Shown: positions 27,001 to 39,899 of the stretch, in pieces | Layout: every line of letters begins with the position of its first letter | Position numbering within the stretch: position 1 is the stretch's first letter | NCBI RefSeq assembly: GCF_027942865.1 | Contig: NC_134519.1 | Coordinates: forward strand, 22,974,248-23,038,247 | Reading direction: 5' to 3' | Source of the DNA: Odontesthes bonariensis | Taxonomy: Eukaryota > Chordata > Actinopteri > Atheriniformes > Atherinopsidae | Length of the DNA stretch: 64,000 nucleotides | Position numbers and translations under genes: made by a program | Notes under the pieces: model-generated | Seen by the model: the letters and a program-made list of their open reading frames with translations, nothing else | Database searches by the model: none | Told to the model about the DNA's origin: nothing

Positions 27001-27715
27001 CATAATGAGAAAGACCGTGTGTGATCAATATTGTTCCTTCATCTCCTTCCTACATTTTAAATAAATCAGAAATTACAGATGAGGTAGAGAGGACAGAAAG
27101 TGTCAGTGTCAGAAAGTTTTGAAAAGGAATTCTCCACAGGGACCCCTCACCATCAGCTGACAGATTGGGAATGTCTCACTGTCCTTGACTGCAGGGGAGG
27201 GATAGAGATCTATCTCCACACGTCTCCTCCCATTCTCTCTTCCACAACTCAGCCTGCTCTCTTGGCTTCTGCATCACCCCATCCAATCCAACCATCGTAC
27301 TTTTCATCTTTCTACACCTCTCAAAATCCATTATGAATTTTCTCTGTCTCAATTGGATTCTTTCTTCCTTTATAACATCCCTTTCCTCCCATATGTATGA
27401 GTCTACTTTCCTGCTATAGAGAGAAGAAGCCAAGTTTTGTATCTGTATGCCTGGGTAGCTTGAAAGCAGCTCCTAACCAAGGTTCTGACCTTTGACATAT
27501 GATTTCCACATGCACTATGAAGCAATTCATCAATGCTGCACATACACTTGTGAGCTCAGATACACACCCACATAATGAGGGGAAGGACACATACCCTCTA
27601 CGGGGACGTAGCTGAGTGGACTGGGCTCCTCTGGGAATGAGCCATCAGCCAGTTGAAGCAGCAGGAGAAGAAATGAGAGGGGAGGAGCCACAGTTGCCAT
27701 GGCAGCAGCACACAT
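12907..27715 (-). CDS. sema6b: Semaphorin-6B (transmembrane class 6 semaphorin)
   Basis: A single-pass axon-guidance protein whose sema domain binds plexin-A receptors. Minus-strand coding exons in transcript order: 27715/27700-27595, 26715-26604, 25411-25351, 25243-25181, 22220-22122, 22044-21954, 21716-21597, 21036-20948, 20854-20637, 20564-20433, 20165-20016, 19870-19694, 17252-17112, 16412-16335, 15333-15272 and 13889-12907. All junctions are GT-AG and phase-consistent. From the ATG at 27700 (good Kozak context, GCCATGG) the product is 893 residues; the ATG at 27715 adds five. Human SEMA6B is about 888. A signal peptide precedes FPEEPSPLS. The sema domain covers about residues 35-500, with hallmarks [22 protein letters not shown] and [14 protein letters not shown]. 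The PSI domain has SRDPYCGW. The transmembrane segment is about 580-608, followed by a cytoplasmic tail of about 285 residues. Tail blocks LPTPEHTP and [11 protein letters not shown], and the membrane segment VSLNLLV, match SEMA6B rather than 6A, 6C or 6D. The tail also has a proline-rich [10 protein letters not shown] stretch. Confidence 0.95.
15012..15079. repeat. (TA)n microsatellite
   Basis: An uninterrupted TA dinucleotide tract of about 68 bp in the intron between the last two coding exons of sema6b, roughly 190 bp from the splice donor of exon 15272-15333. Probably polymorphic in length. Confidence 0.95.
17340..17932 (+). mobile_element. LINE 3' end with (ATTCTG)n tail
   Basis: A 5'-truncated non-LTR retrotransposon in a sema6b intron, inserted antisense to the gene. 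It includes the conserved 'agacagcttcttcccccaag' block from near the end of ORF2, a long AT-rich 3' UTR and the terminal 'ggccaataaagctgattctg' followed by repeats of attctg. This tail is typical of fish CR1/Rex1-type LINEs. No intact reverse transcriptase is present. Confidence 0.65.
20243..20274. repeat. Two tandem 16-bp units
   Basis: GGGGGATCGCCTTTGC occurs twice in immediate tandem, in the sema6b intron about 80 bp upstream (in gene sense) of exon 20165-20016. It is a recent local duplication with no evident function. Confidence 0.85.
22985..23253 (+). mobile_element. LINE (L2/Maui-like) 3' region
   Basis: A well-preserved copy of the common fish repeat beginning 'gggttctctctgggtactcc', containing 'ccaaaaacatgcatgttagg' and 'ggactggcaacctgtccagg', and ending in an (ATGG)n tail. 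This is the 3' part of L2/Maui-type LINEs, in the long sema6b intron (22221-25180), antisense to the gene. It has no coding capacity. Confidence 0.75.
23800..24200 (+). mobile_element. Old fish interspersed repeat, family unnamed
   Basis: Contains the recurrent motif order 'gagctagcagcttagcttatc', 'aaagactgaaa', 'cctggctccagccaaaggta' and 'aaagctcagttattag', which recurs widely in percomorph introns. A second, reversed partial copy is at 33840-33990. I recognise the pattern but cannot assign a repeat class. Confidence 0.4.
25499..25925. repeat. Diverged direct repeat pair
   Basis: About 65 bp beginning 'gccattgtgtgaatacag' occurs at 25502 and again at 25862, roughly 360 bp apart, with moderate divergence. 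Between them at 25703-25738 is a short hairpin with 16-bp arms, one mismatch and a 4-bp loop. The pair lies in the sema6b intron between exons 25351-25411 and 26604-26715. It could be the two ends of an unrecognised element or a local duplication. Confidence 0.6.
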
Positions 27716-28207
27716 GCACTGTTAACAAAGAGAGAGAAAAGAGAAATTTTTTCATTGTGCTCGGTGCAGTATATGTCCTTGTGTCTATGGGTGAAAGAGT
27801 GTGTGTGTCTGTCATGACAAATTTCACAGTGCGGAGGAATTGACCAACAGGTCTGTGCTTGTATCTGTGTATGCATGTGTGTGTGTAAGTGTGTGTACAT
27901 CAGAGAAAGGACAGTGTCAGTTGTGCAGCAGACTGACTATTTCCACAAACCTGAAATCAGCAGGAGGCCAATGTGTTTATAGTACCTGTTTTGGAGGTGT
28001 GTTTTCATAAATGTCACTCCATTGTCAAACACTTTAAACTGAAAGGGACTCTCACAGCTAAATATGAGTCCAGCAGAGACAACACAGCAGGGTTACAAAG
28101 TCACTTTGCATGGTGATATTCCTTTATCTAATTGTGTTGCAGTAGCATATGAAACCTAAACAACATGTAATCAAAAGGAAAATTACTTTGTAAGGTGGAA
28201 AATGAGA

Positions 28208-28300
28208 ATTAAATAGGCTGGAGCCTATCCCAGCTCTCACTGGGGAAGAAGCAGGGTACATCCTGGACAGGCCCCCAGTCCATCACAGGGCCAAGGTGAA
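28208..28300 (-). mobile_element. Short L2/Maui-like fragment
   Basis: The plus strand reads 'ggctggagcctatcccagct', then 'gggtacatcctggacagg' and 'ccatcacagggcca'. This is the reverse complement of the block seen at 22985-23253, truncated to under 100 bp. Confidence 0.6.
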
Positions 28301-31300
28301 ATCAAGAAGGTGAAATGTTTACTGTGCTCACCATCATAGCTGAGAATGTTAGCACGCTGTTACTTGACAAAATCAAAAAGAGATTTTCTGTTTGATTTGG
28401 ACTTTAAAATGTTGGATGGAGCTTTGTGTTACTTCAGACGAACACAGTTAATGCTGTTAGAAAGACCCTTTCTGTACACTTATCCTTGACTTCAGTCTGT
28501 CAGGCGGTTTGAGCAAGTGCTGCAAGTGAAAAGCTTTCATGATTTGTTTAAATTCGTGCCATTATTCTATTCTGAAATAGGCCCATTATGACTTCTTTAG
28601 GACACAGAACTCAAAATGATATTGTAGCTGTAGCTGCAGGGACTGTCAGTTCAAAAGGAGTTTAGTCAATTTTGTTAGAAGTATCAAATATATATGATAT
28701 TTTGACCTGAAGATGGCACATAATAGTCAGTTCAACCTCATTTGGTTAGAATGAAATGTTTTACCTTGTTAAAAAACTCCTCAGGATGCTTTTACGTGTT
28801 ACAAGGCATATCATAGGCTAAATTAGGCATCATTTCTACGACTGGGGGTTTCTCTTTTGAATCTGCAGAGCACCACATACAGTCTCAGAAAGGAGGTCAG
28901 CTGGCCTAAATGGTCTACTCAGAAGATTGGAGGAACCAGCGCTGATTTCTCGCGGGGTTATACAACTGTTTTTACACACTGTGAGGAATTCATGAAACGA
29001 GAAGCTTGTGCAAACTATGAGGAGAATTTAGCCAGGGGCTAATGGGAGCCGGTGACCACTCAGCCTGGCCGGGCGAACAGGTACTAACCACTGTTGATGG
29101 GTAGAGATATTGGCGGGGCCACATTAGCGTATTCATAGATCCCCATTTAGTCATAATCTAGTAGCCATACACAAGCCATTTTAAGCCCAGTACAGGTTAT
29201 ATTCGTGGGAAAAAAAACAACTCAAAATGTAGAATTCTGAGTGACACAAACAAGCTTTACGGTTTTATTAATTGCTGGAGTGGGAGTTTAAATCATGAGG
29301 ATGAATTGCCTGATGACCATGCATATTTGTCTAAACTTTTGTGACAATCAATTCAATGATAAACTCACAGGTTTTAATCTGAACTTCAGCAATGGACCAA
29401 AAGATGCACTGTCATTCTATAAAGCCACAACATGGCTAAAAACTTACATATGGGGCCAAACAAGCTCTCATACCATACAATAAAATCTCTTACACCCATA
29501 AAACCAAGACAAAAGAATAATACTGCCACACATGAGTTACTGCCACATAAGTTGCCACAGCTACACCATCAAATACATTTTTTTAACGAGGAGGCTTTCC
29601 TGTCTCTTCTCCAAACGTCTCAGTATCAGCTATACAGCTAGTGTGGCAGTATTAACCTTTCAAGTGAAAAAGCAGTTTGAAAGCAGAGAAGATAAAAAGA
29701 TGGAAAGAAAAGAGGGAGGAGTACCGGGGTATTTTATCTGGGCCGCTGGGAAAGCTGCTGAAATTTTGAAAAACTCTAAATTTGATGGAACACAAATGAA
29801 AAGAAAGGTTGGAAGATGTGTGAGCAATATCTATGCTGCTGCCATCAAATCAGCCTGAATGCCATGCTCCACGCGTTTACCCCAACCCCCGCTTATTTTC
29901 TTTTATACGCCATCTCTACCTGCATCACCCACCTCCTCCCTGCATTTCTCTCTGTATCTTTCATCTTGTGTGTTCCCAGATTTAAGAAAAAAAAAAAAAG
30001 ACCTCACGACTGTTTTCAGTGATAGAACACCAGGTAGATATTTGTGTTGCTAAGGTGATGACTGCTATTTGAAGCACACAGATGCACCCATATATAACAC
30101 GCATACACTCATGTACATAAGTAAAATCTCTTATGGTGCCAATACCTTAGATTTCGCGTGAGATTGATTTACTAGTTATTTGAAGACATCACTGCAGTGA
30201 TGAGGGCTGGAGACTATACTCAGGGGCCACTTCAAACAAAATTATAGCTCAGAGACTGCAGGTTTGACAGCTCTAAGCCCTCTCATCCTCAGAAGCATGA
30301 GATGAGGCCTGATGTGTGGGGGTGAGGGGTTCATGGAGGGTTTGTTTCATTTGACTTGCCATTGGGATTCCCTTGACTCAAATTAAAAGACCCAGATTTC
30401 GGGCCAGCCTCATTTCATTAAGGCCATTTCAAGAGCAGGGTCAAAATTTTAGGCTCATGCGTCAATTCAAATATCGTTAAATCATCAAAAGTCCTCTTTA
30501 CAATGAATAGTGTATTTCAAAGTAGTTTATATTAGTTGAATAGAGTTTTCTTTGCCTTAATATGCTTATGACTTAAATATGAAACTAGTAGAAAAATATA
30601 TAACTGCTTCATGTCTATCAGGAAATTGGGAATCTTCATTCAGGTATCAATACGTTTTATGTTCATCAAGTTTTCGCTGAAGTTACCAAATAAATGTGTG
30701 TTATTCTGTGTGACTAAATATATGTTTCTGAACTGTAACGGAGTAGAACTAGAAGGCAGAAGGAAAGAAAAACACTCAAATAAAGTTCAAATAACTCAAA
30801 ATTGTAATGTTTCCAACTCAGTGTGGATTGTCCGTAATTCTGAACCACTTCACTCCATCTAATTAATCTGCAGATGTCTGTGTTCAAAACTTGTGACAAA
30901 CAGACATAAACAGGCACAATGGGAATTAGTATGAGACTACTTGTCTGCATAAAAACTTTTGTTCGTGATAACAGCTCTGCTATTAAACAGCAAACCCTAT
31001 TCTCTCTCATACAAATACACTTGAAAAATGCACACGCAATATACTAAAACCCTTTGTCCGATAGCCTCCTCATTGGAGTGTGTATTGATTAAGGTCATTG
31101 ATCGATAAGATACACCATCAGATCTGGGAAAACACCAACACGTCAAAACATAGTGCTGTGACAAAGTCAGTGTATTTGGAGAGGTTTGGGGTATTGCTTT
31201 GATGTCAGTTTATCTAGGATCCTGAGTTTACTGAGCCAAAAGACAGCAAAAAGATGAAAGATAATAGACAGACATAGAGACAATCAAAGAGGGGGAAAAA

Positions 31301-33839
31301 CAAGAGTTGCAGAGATAACACCTGCTACAGACCTCTAGCTCAACATGCTAAAAAAATGGACCGGTGAATGAGTACCAAAAAAATCAACAGAGGAGAGGTG
31401 AGCCAGTCGAGAGAAAATGGGGTGTTTATGGTGTTTGTGTCAGCTAATTTTTGTTTGACATGACTTAACGTTGTGACACTGACACTGTTATCATGGGATG
31501 CATGTAATGATGGCGAAAGTCACACATTGTAATCTAGCCTCATCAGGCAACCAATTAGCAAATCACCTGCTAACATCCACATAATTAGCCAATCAGCAGG
31601 TCATCTAAATGAACATACACACCTGCTTTCACCTTGCATCAGTTTGTCCATTGTGGTTTTTAGCTCTCGGACTGAGCTTCATTTTATTTCATGCCTTTCT
31701 GCCACAGCTGATTTGGCAGGAATGACACGGGGGTGAGCGGCATGCTGGGAATTTCTATACAACCCCCATTATGTCAGCTAGCTTTGTGAAACTTGTTCAT
31801 TTAATGATTAACTATTTAATATTTACCTATTATCCCTTGCTGATATACCTCAGTGGCCTTAAGTGTATATTGAACATGCTCATATTTGCACAAGGCATCT
31901 CAGTTAAAGCTGCTGAACAGGATCAATACACTCTCATCCTGCTAAACAGATACAGAATGAAAAGCACCATCTTTGTCCACACTGAGGAGCATTTACTGAC
32001 CGTGAAGAAATATTGAGACATAAATACAAGAGAATCTGAGCTGTCCTGAAGACACAAAGCTAACTAAACCAAACCAAGCCCGGTTGTCAAGAACCTTGAC
32101 CTGTGCTGCACCCAGGTACCGCACACCAAATCAACTAATCCCTTAATGTGTGTTTGTGATAGATGTGTGATAAATAAAACCGAAACCCATCTTTTCTCAT
32201 TTACTTATCCATCATTTTCCAAATGATTACATTTGAACTATATTTTCTGACATGCTGTGTTGAATCTGTTGTTGTGATTAGGTCCAACGGGTAAATCTTT
32301 CTCTCTTTCTTTCTGTTTGGCTGCTGCAGCCTCTCGACTCTGTGCCTTTGTTACCGTAGCAACCAATAGCAAAGCTAGGCAGAGATGTTCCATTGCAGTA
32401 GATGTAAACGCGAGAAGGGTGGGTCCGCCCTCTTACATGTGAGCAAACATGTGAGCCTGAAAACACACGTAAACACACAGATGCATAAACTCAAGGTTTA
32501 ACCCAAATACATGTCAATTCGAAAGAGTGTTCATGATTACATACAGGGACATATCTCAATGTACATGTAAAGAGGTTGGGGGGACCCTGCTCTCTCTGCA
32601 TGGGAGGGGGATGGGGGAGCTGCCATTATTTGGTGTCCATATTACCTACATTACCTATTACCTACTATATGTAATTTAGTTCATATATGTAGGTCAGTAG
32701 CAGAATCTATTCTCTGAAGCACAACATGCTGTTATAAAGTATCCTTACTGGTAAGGTTTCTGCTCATGAGTCTGAGTAAGGTGACTTCATGGGCATTGAC
32801 ACAAGAGCAGGACACAAGACACACACATATATATACATACATATATATACAAGTAGAATATACAGACTCCTTTACACTCTGTTCTCATTTGCTCCTTGAG
32901 GACAGTATACAGGTTAATGCCCAGAATAAAGCAAAATGGCCTGAGGGTAGAAACACAGACACAGGCTAAACTAGGAGAAATGGGTCACCTTCACACTTCA
33001 CAACTCTACCCTATACAGGCACTTTCATTAACACAGTTTAAGGAGAACTCCAAAATGAAGGTGGTGCACAGAATGTTTATTTTGCTATTATGATTCCAGA
33101 TAATTTACTGAGGAAAAACAAGATAAACAATGAATGATCTATTATAATTTGTCCAGTGAAAACATCAGGGTGTGTGTCAGTATTAAATAATAGATGTGGT
33201 TCTATAGTATGTTTGTAATGTATGTAATGTTTGCTGGTTAAAGGACAGCTTTTCCAAATCAACATGACTTAGTGAATTCAAGAAAAAAATTGATTCTAAA
33301 ACCCCATCATCTATAATGTGAGCTGTGCAGTTTGTATCAGTAGTGATTTGTTATAGCCTGGTTTTTGCATTGCCGCTAGATGTTAGAGAGAGACAGTTAA
33401 AGAAGTGAAATTAGAGGGTAAAGTATTTAGAAAATACTCTGATTCTGTATTTGAAAAGAGAAGCTCAGAATTCCTCTCACTCAAATACACAGATCTAAAG
33501 TCTGGAGGGGGTAAAAGCCCAGTTAATGCAGCTGTAGAAAACCACCCTGTTGTATGATAAATTTGACATTGTGGAAAATTGCTATCATAATTACTGTTTT
33601 CTGCTAGTGACTTTGAGTTAAGGAAAATACTGATAAGATTAGATGAATCTCATATAAATCTGTTAAATACAAGGCTTTTCACGATAAAGACTGAAAATAA
33701 CAATCAGTAGGGAAATATTAGGAGTGAAAACAACAATTTATGGTTTACCCTGCCAGTGTGTCGCACTGTTTCATTGCTGGGAGCAGTGACTTTGTAGAGT
33801 TGTCTAACAGCATACCAAAATTAAAAATTCCTGTAAGAC

Positions 33840-33990
33840 TGTGAATGAATATTTTTACCCTTTACTTCAGATAAATGGTGAGCTTTAGGGCTGCTGTTTG
33901 TAGACAGACATGTATTAACTAAGCAAGGCTAGCTTTTCTTGCTAAGCTAAGCTAACTGGCTGCTGGCTGTATAGCCTCATGCCAAAATGC
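33840..33990 (-). mobile_element. Reversed partial copy of the 23.8-kb repeat
   Basis: The minus strand carries 'cagccagttagcttagctta', 'gctagccttgc' and 'ctaaagctcacc', the same ordered motifs as the repeat at 23800-24200. Old and partial. Confidence 0.35.
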
Positions 33991-36900
33991 TAATCTATCC
34001 TTTTATTGTCACATTGGCATAAGACTTCATAAAAGTAGCTAATTTAGTCCACACACTGCTGTATAAATTATTATGATCTTATGAATGACGCATGCCAATA
34101 TTGTTAGCTTAGACTTAAGAGTTTAATTGAATGCAAATGACTACTGTGGAAATACTGTGGAAAATATGCCGCAATCGATGTTAAGACTCTTATGTTGGAA
34201 TTGAAGATCAATCTACAGATAGATATTAATGGGTATTTTCAGACTGCTTGTGTGCAGTTGTAGTTAAACACCAGTATCATTACTGTGTCAAGCCTTTATC
34301 TAATATTAGTGATGGTGATCTTCCCATAACTGGCTGCTTGTCTCCTCAAAATTGGTCGACTAAGAGTTAAAAGAATCTGTCCTCTCCAGTTAAATATCCT
34401 AAAATACTATTAAATCTACAGGGTCATTTATATGCTAATGCAAAAGGTAAAAGGTAACCTCTGAATACACATTTGACACTGCTATATGCTGTCAGGTTGT
34501 GCAAGAGAAAAGATAACGATAGAAAGAAAAAAAACTCTTGGTGTGACTGAGGAAATAATGAAGGTAGATTAAAAAAGAGGAGGTAGCAACAAGAGCTGAA
34601 GGAGTGGAAAAGGAGAGAAGATCCAGAGACACAGAGGAAGATATTCCCCTGAGTGAGTGCCATAGGTAATTAAAATAGGATGGACAGAGCTGGAGTATTG
34701 CCAAAGAGAGCCCTAGCTCTCCTCAGGCTCCCTCTCCAATCAGACCTTCTGCATGAAGCCAGATTGCTGTTAGTGACAGAAACTCAGTAATTTGTGAATG
34801 CAGTTAGATTTCATCTCACAGATAATGGGGGCGTGCACATCCAGTGGGATGAACATCTAAAAAGAATTGTTACCAAACAATGGCAATTTAGGCTTTAAAA
34901 CATAGGCCTTTACCTTTGTTGGTGCACTGAGACAACAATGCACAGGAATGCAAAACTGAGACATCACGCACGCACATGTATACACACAAATGTCTATGGT
35001 GTTGTGCAAAGCTGCAGCAAGGGCAAACGTTACTAACCAGAGTTTGACTGCAGTAAGCACATATACATTCACTGCACAGCTCTGAGCTGGAGGCGGCACA
35101 TGAGTATGCAGTGCACACACTAAGACACACACTATGAGAAGAGTCAATCGCACGCACACGCCTGTGTGTACAACGGCAAGAAGATGCAGTCTAATTGCAC
35201 AACTGTGACATCTAAGAATTTGATCATCTTTTATGCCGTTGTTACTCTTCATTTGTCACATCCATGCTAATGGTGCAGGGTGTTCTTTGCAGGCCAGAAA
35301 CCATGACTGTCCTTAAAGGGAGCATCCTCACCGTACAATTGCTTCGAATCTGATACCCTTTTTTCCTAAAATGACCAGTCCAGTCAGAACATGATTTCAT
35401 TACATGTTTGGTTTATCTGCCTTTTATGTTTCACTGACCACAACCAAACCTCTTACTTTTCATTTTAAAAATTCATCAAGCTAAATAGGCTTTGTTTATC
35501 TCTCTATGTGGCATTCACTTCCATATTTCTCAAGGCCTGTTAGTGGCTTCTCTTATGCTGATGAAGAAAGTGGCTCAAAGGTGACTCATATTCTGATCAT
35601 GTTGTTCTTTGTGTACTGTGATCACCAGTAAGGGTATATATAGCTATTTTGGCAGAAGCCTGCTAAGAGGATCATAGCTCACAATAGGTAGTCTATGCAC
35701 AACAGCTATCAAAATGCCAGAGAATCTGCTTGACAAGCGCATACATTCACAGGATGCATACACACACAGATACACACCCATGCACATACACCTCCCCTGA
35801 GAGCCTTTTCTACTCCTTGCAGGTATAATTGTGTTTCTGCTTCGCTTTGCTCCTCTCCTTTCAGTTGTGACTGGGCCCCAGATGAAAAGCCATAATTAAA
35901 AGGAAAAACTTGTGTTTGTTGTGAAGATGGATGGGTGTCAGAGAGGACAGGAAGGCGAGAGACAGATTAGCCACAGCAAACCTTCAACAGACTATAAAAT
36001 TGTCACAAAAAGCAGGGAGACAAAGGACTCGAATGCTTTTATCTCTCAATGGAAAAGTCTTTCCAATCCCTTCAGCTAAGCTGCCATAACTAAGGCCTGC
36101 TCACTGAATGTGTTGCACAACAGAAGCTGAAAATTAGAGAGGGTAGACCAAGCTTCCCAGAAATATATACAACCCCATTCAAAGTCAAGCGACTTAGCAG
36201 TGACATTTAAGAAAAGGGTGTTTGCTTATCTTGCTCGAGTGTGATGCACGTGGGTGAGTGCTTTAGAGAACATGTTAAGTGGATGGTCATTTTCTCACTT
36301 AACAATTTTGTGATGCAAATGAGATAACATCGAAAGATCAGACCGTCTTCTTCTCTCTCAGCCGAAACAGATGTGAAATCCCTTGCAACCCAATTGTCAA
36401 GCAGTTAAATTGGAACAGTGAAAAGAGATCAGCTCATTTGGGATGGAAACTTTTTTACAACCCCCACATACAATACAACACAAACATATACGTACAGTAC
36501 ACACACACGAAATATGCATCTGCGTATCCTGAACAGTCACACCATCGCTGAGCATGCAACTGTCCGCCTGACCCATAGAGTGTTGTTAAAATCTTTTAAG
36601 CGGATAGCAATTGTGAAATTAACACACATCTTAGCGTAGAGCATACCCGGGGACCACACAGTGTGCAAAGGGATGATTGAAAAAGAAAACTGTACCTCAG
36701 GGAGGAATCAGCAAGACAGAGAGTCGTAGAAGTGAAGATGTATAGCCACTGTGAAGTGTTTGAGGGATTTTTACTTTAAAAATAACTGCAAGGTATTGTT
36801 ACAACGTACCGAGGCAGCAACCAAATCCACATGCAGCAGCCACCTTTGCCACCTGAGCATCATTTATTTTGTGGTGTACATTTTACAACCGTGTTTGCCA

Positions 36901-39245
36901 TAGGTAAAGCCTTTCAGCTGGTGTGGTACCTTGTTTCTTCCCTTTTCAAACATCTGGAAGGACTGGAGGGAAACTGTCAGTTAGGCTCCTGAAAGACTCT
37001 CATATGTCAAGGGGAAAATTTACTGAAAGGACTTTGTATTATCTAAGGATAACTTGGAGGTTGGGTGGGAGTGCATTTCTGAAGTCTTGAAGAAGCTTAG
37101 AGTTCATGTAAATACTGTGAGAATGTATGTTGATATGCTCTAACACGCAAAGCAGAGTTTGCTCTGTATATTTAAACTTTTCAGCTATCAGACTGAAATA
37201 ATTACAGTCGCTGTGAATTTAGGTTAAACAGAGTGACAAGATTACAACAACTGCAAGTTATTTGACAAAAACTTGCTCACCCAGAGAATAGTGTGGATTG
37301 TAAAATGGCTCCAGTGTGTACAATCTAATTAGAAAACTACTGGTTTAGTGGCAGCTCACACCCACACGGTGTGAGAACCATGAGTGTTTGTTTGTTCCTT
37401 TCTGTGTACCAGGGGTAAAGAGAGGCAATTTGTCGCATACCACCTGATGTATTCTCCTGGCAGAGGGAACAGTGAAGCTGTTAGGTAACCCTCCAACATC
37501 TTCCGTCTATCTAATCTCACTCTATCTAACACACATACAAGGTCTTAAGACTGTCATTCTACACATTCTCCTAAGGAGCCCCAACACTATAATCTGCCAC
37601 TGATTTACTCTCTTGGTAGGCTGAAATACTACAATTCAATCAAATTTTTTCTGTACCTGGGATCCAGTGTACAGCTTTGCTTTGCCTATGTGATTGAATA
37701 GGGTCCTGTGTGATCAGTATGGCTCATTAAAAGTCCCCGTGGGCATTTGTCTCACCCTGAGACTGTCAGATTGCTTTTACCTGCAGACTGCTCTGCTCTA
37801 TAGCCTCAAGTGGTTCCAACTTTTTCTGAGGGTTAATTAATTTTATTAACTGAGATCCCAAAGCCTGAAATGTGGATTGGAAACCTTGTTTTTTTTTGCC
37901 TTTACTATGGGCTGTGGGTGTTGGAAGGCTTTGGTATAGATGTATGTTTTGGGTGTTAGTCAGACTTCCAAAAGCAGGCTGAAGGAATCAGTGGCTGCAC
38001 CTGTTGTTCCCCGCGGTTGCTGTGTGGTGGGGTTAGCACCTGCTCGCACGGCTGCTGTGTGGCTGTCTGTGTGGGCAACAGGGAAACCATTCACACCCGC
38101 TCAGACTGCTGTCTGCAGCCCCTCAACGCTGGTTCACTCAGTGCTCGCTGCACCATCATTTCTCTTTCTGTCTTTTCACATTTTCCCCATGTAGCCTATC
38201 TGCCAGATTGCTATCTGCCACACTTTATCCTATGTATACCCAAGTCTGTCAATCTGTGTTTCTATCACTCCAAATCCTCCCTCCCCTTGCCTTTCATTTT
38301 GTTTCTCCAGCCATCTCTTTTTGCCTTTCAACTCACACAGTAACACAAACATAAACCGCAGCATCTGGGAGTTGTTATGGTCCTTCTGTAGAACTTGATA
38401 GCTAGTATGAAAGACAAAGCTGTAAACATTGAATTGCATACATTATAACTACTAAATCCCTTCAGTGAGTGAGAGCATTTAACTTAGGCCATACAGGCTG
38501 TCAGTGTTTGTGTGTGGTTATGAGCTATTTAAGTGCCAAGTTATTGTAACTGCACAAAACACATTTTGGACAAAATACCTTTTTTACATATGTCATTCCA
38601 GCTTTATTTGAACTTTTCTTTACTAGTTTACCCTGAACACCCATAGTGCATTTCGCGTTCCTCAACAGTGAATGAGTAATGATTTAATCAATTGACTTTC
38701 TGGCTTCTAAATCATCACATGTGACCTTTTCTCCTGTTAAAAGAAAACCCGAGGCAAACATTTTATAAGACGTCATCAGTTCACGCAGGGGAACAATAAA
38801 ACACAACAGTTGAAGGTAATAAAATTCATTTAGATCATGACCTGTGATCCAAATAAGAATGGTAATCAGGCTTTGAGCTCATGTCTGCAATCCAGTTGTA
38901 CAATTTGTGGGCTATTGTGTAAAAAGATATAGCCTACTTGAAAGGGTAAGAATTAAAAGACTCAATGCAACACGTGAAGGAGCACTGATGTGAAACAAAG
39001 ACATGCACAAGATATGCAAATGCGAATAAAACCTCAAACTTGCAGCAGACACAAAGACCATCTCGAGCCCACAAAGGTCCAGACGGTGCCAAACACACAT
39101 CTATCGGCTAACCCAGAACTAAAAATGCAGCAACGCGTTTAGTGGCACCAACAAAATTGCGCACATTCACCTGATCACCTCATCCACCCCTCCTCGTCTC
39201 CCTCACGCACAACCATCTCTCGATTCCACCATTTGGCACACTCAC

Positions 39246-39720
39246 CGCACCAGATGGTCAGGTGTTGGAAGCCGAAGCAGGTGCCAGCAAGCAGCTCGCC
39301 CTCTCTCTGGAGAAAGGGTGACGGATACCACAGCTCACGGTATTCAAAGCCTCTCTTGAATATCGCTCCTCAGCCGCACCTCACCTGTCTCTTCCCTCTA
39401 CGACTCCGGCGCAACGCCGAGGCATCACCGTTTATCGAGCGCGTCCAATACGCCCAGTCCAATACAAAACGTCCCCCCTCCACCCCTCTTCTATGGAGAG
39501 GGGAAAAAAAGTCCGTAGCCTGAAGGTTTAAACTGCAACCTACTGAGATTGTCTGTGATCCAGATCCAGTTTTCTTCTTCCAGCCTAGCTCATACCCTTG
39601 CAAAATCCCAAATCCTGCAGTTGCGGGCAGTGTGAAGTCTTCCGTCAGGGGGACCGGGAAAATTTCTGGTCGAGCTATGGGTCTAAAATCACAAGTCAGC
39701 AAAATGTAATCCCCTTTGTA
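39246..39720 (-). other. sema6b: Candidate sema6b 5' noncoding exon and promoter region
   Basis: A consensus donor on the minus strand (GCG|gtgagt) gives an exon end at 39246. The 450 bp upstream of it are CpG-richer than the flanks. An open minus-strand frame there has no recognisable domain, so the exon is assumed noncoding. The 5' end is unknown. The assignment rests on the required upstream exon, orientation and composition. Confidence 0.35.
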
Positions 39721-39834
39721 AATTTACAGTGTCGAGGTGAAATGTCCAACGCAGAGCAGGCACAGTGACAACAGGGGCCCATAACTCACACCCCCTGAAA
39801 CACAGTCCTGCAGTGGATCAGTGATGAATGGAGA

Positions 39835-39838
<4 letters not shown>

Positions 39839-39881
<43 letters not shown>
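39839..39881. repeat. (CT)n microsatellite
   Basis: A clean CT tract of about 43 bp (GA on the minus strand) lies just upstream of the candidate sema6b first exon. Tracts of this kind are common near fish promoters. Confidence 0.95.
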
Positions 39882-39885
<4 letters not shown>

Positions 39886-39899
39886 ACACACTCACACGC

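Larger units (their letters stand above)
27719..39245 (-). other. sema6b: Probable sema6b intron 1
   Basis: The exon carrying the sema6b start codon has a strong acceptor immediately upstream (pyrimidine tract then gttaacag, exon beginning at 27718), so a noncoding exon must lie at higher coordinates. The interval contains repeat fragments near 28.2 and 33.9 kb and otherwise no coding sequence that I recognise. Large first introns of guidance genes often hold enhancers, but none can be identified from one sequence. Confidence 0.5.

Noticed and set aside
39370-39702. 110-codon minus-strand frame upstream of sema6b
   Set aside because: The translation resembles no known protein and lies in the candidate noncoding first exon. 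sema6b begins with a clear signal peptide at 27.7 kb.
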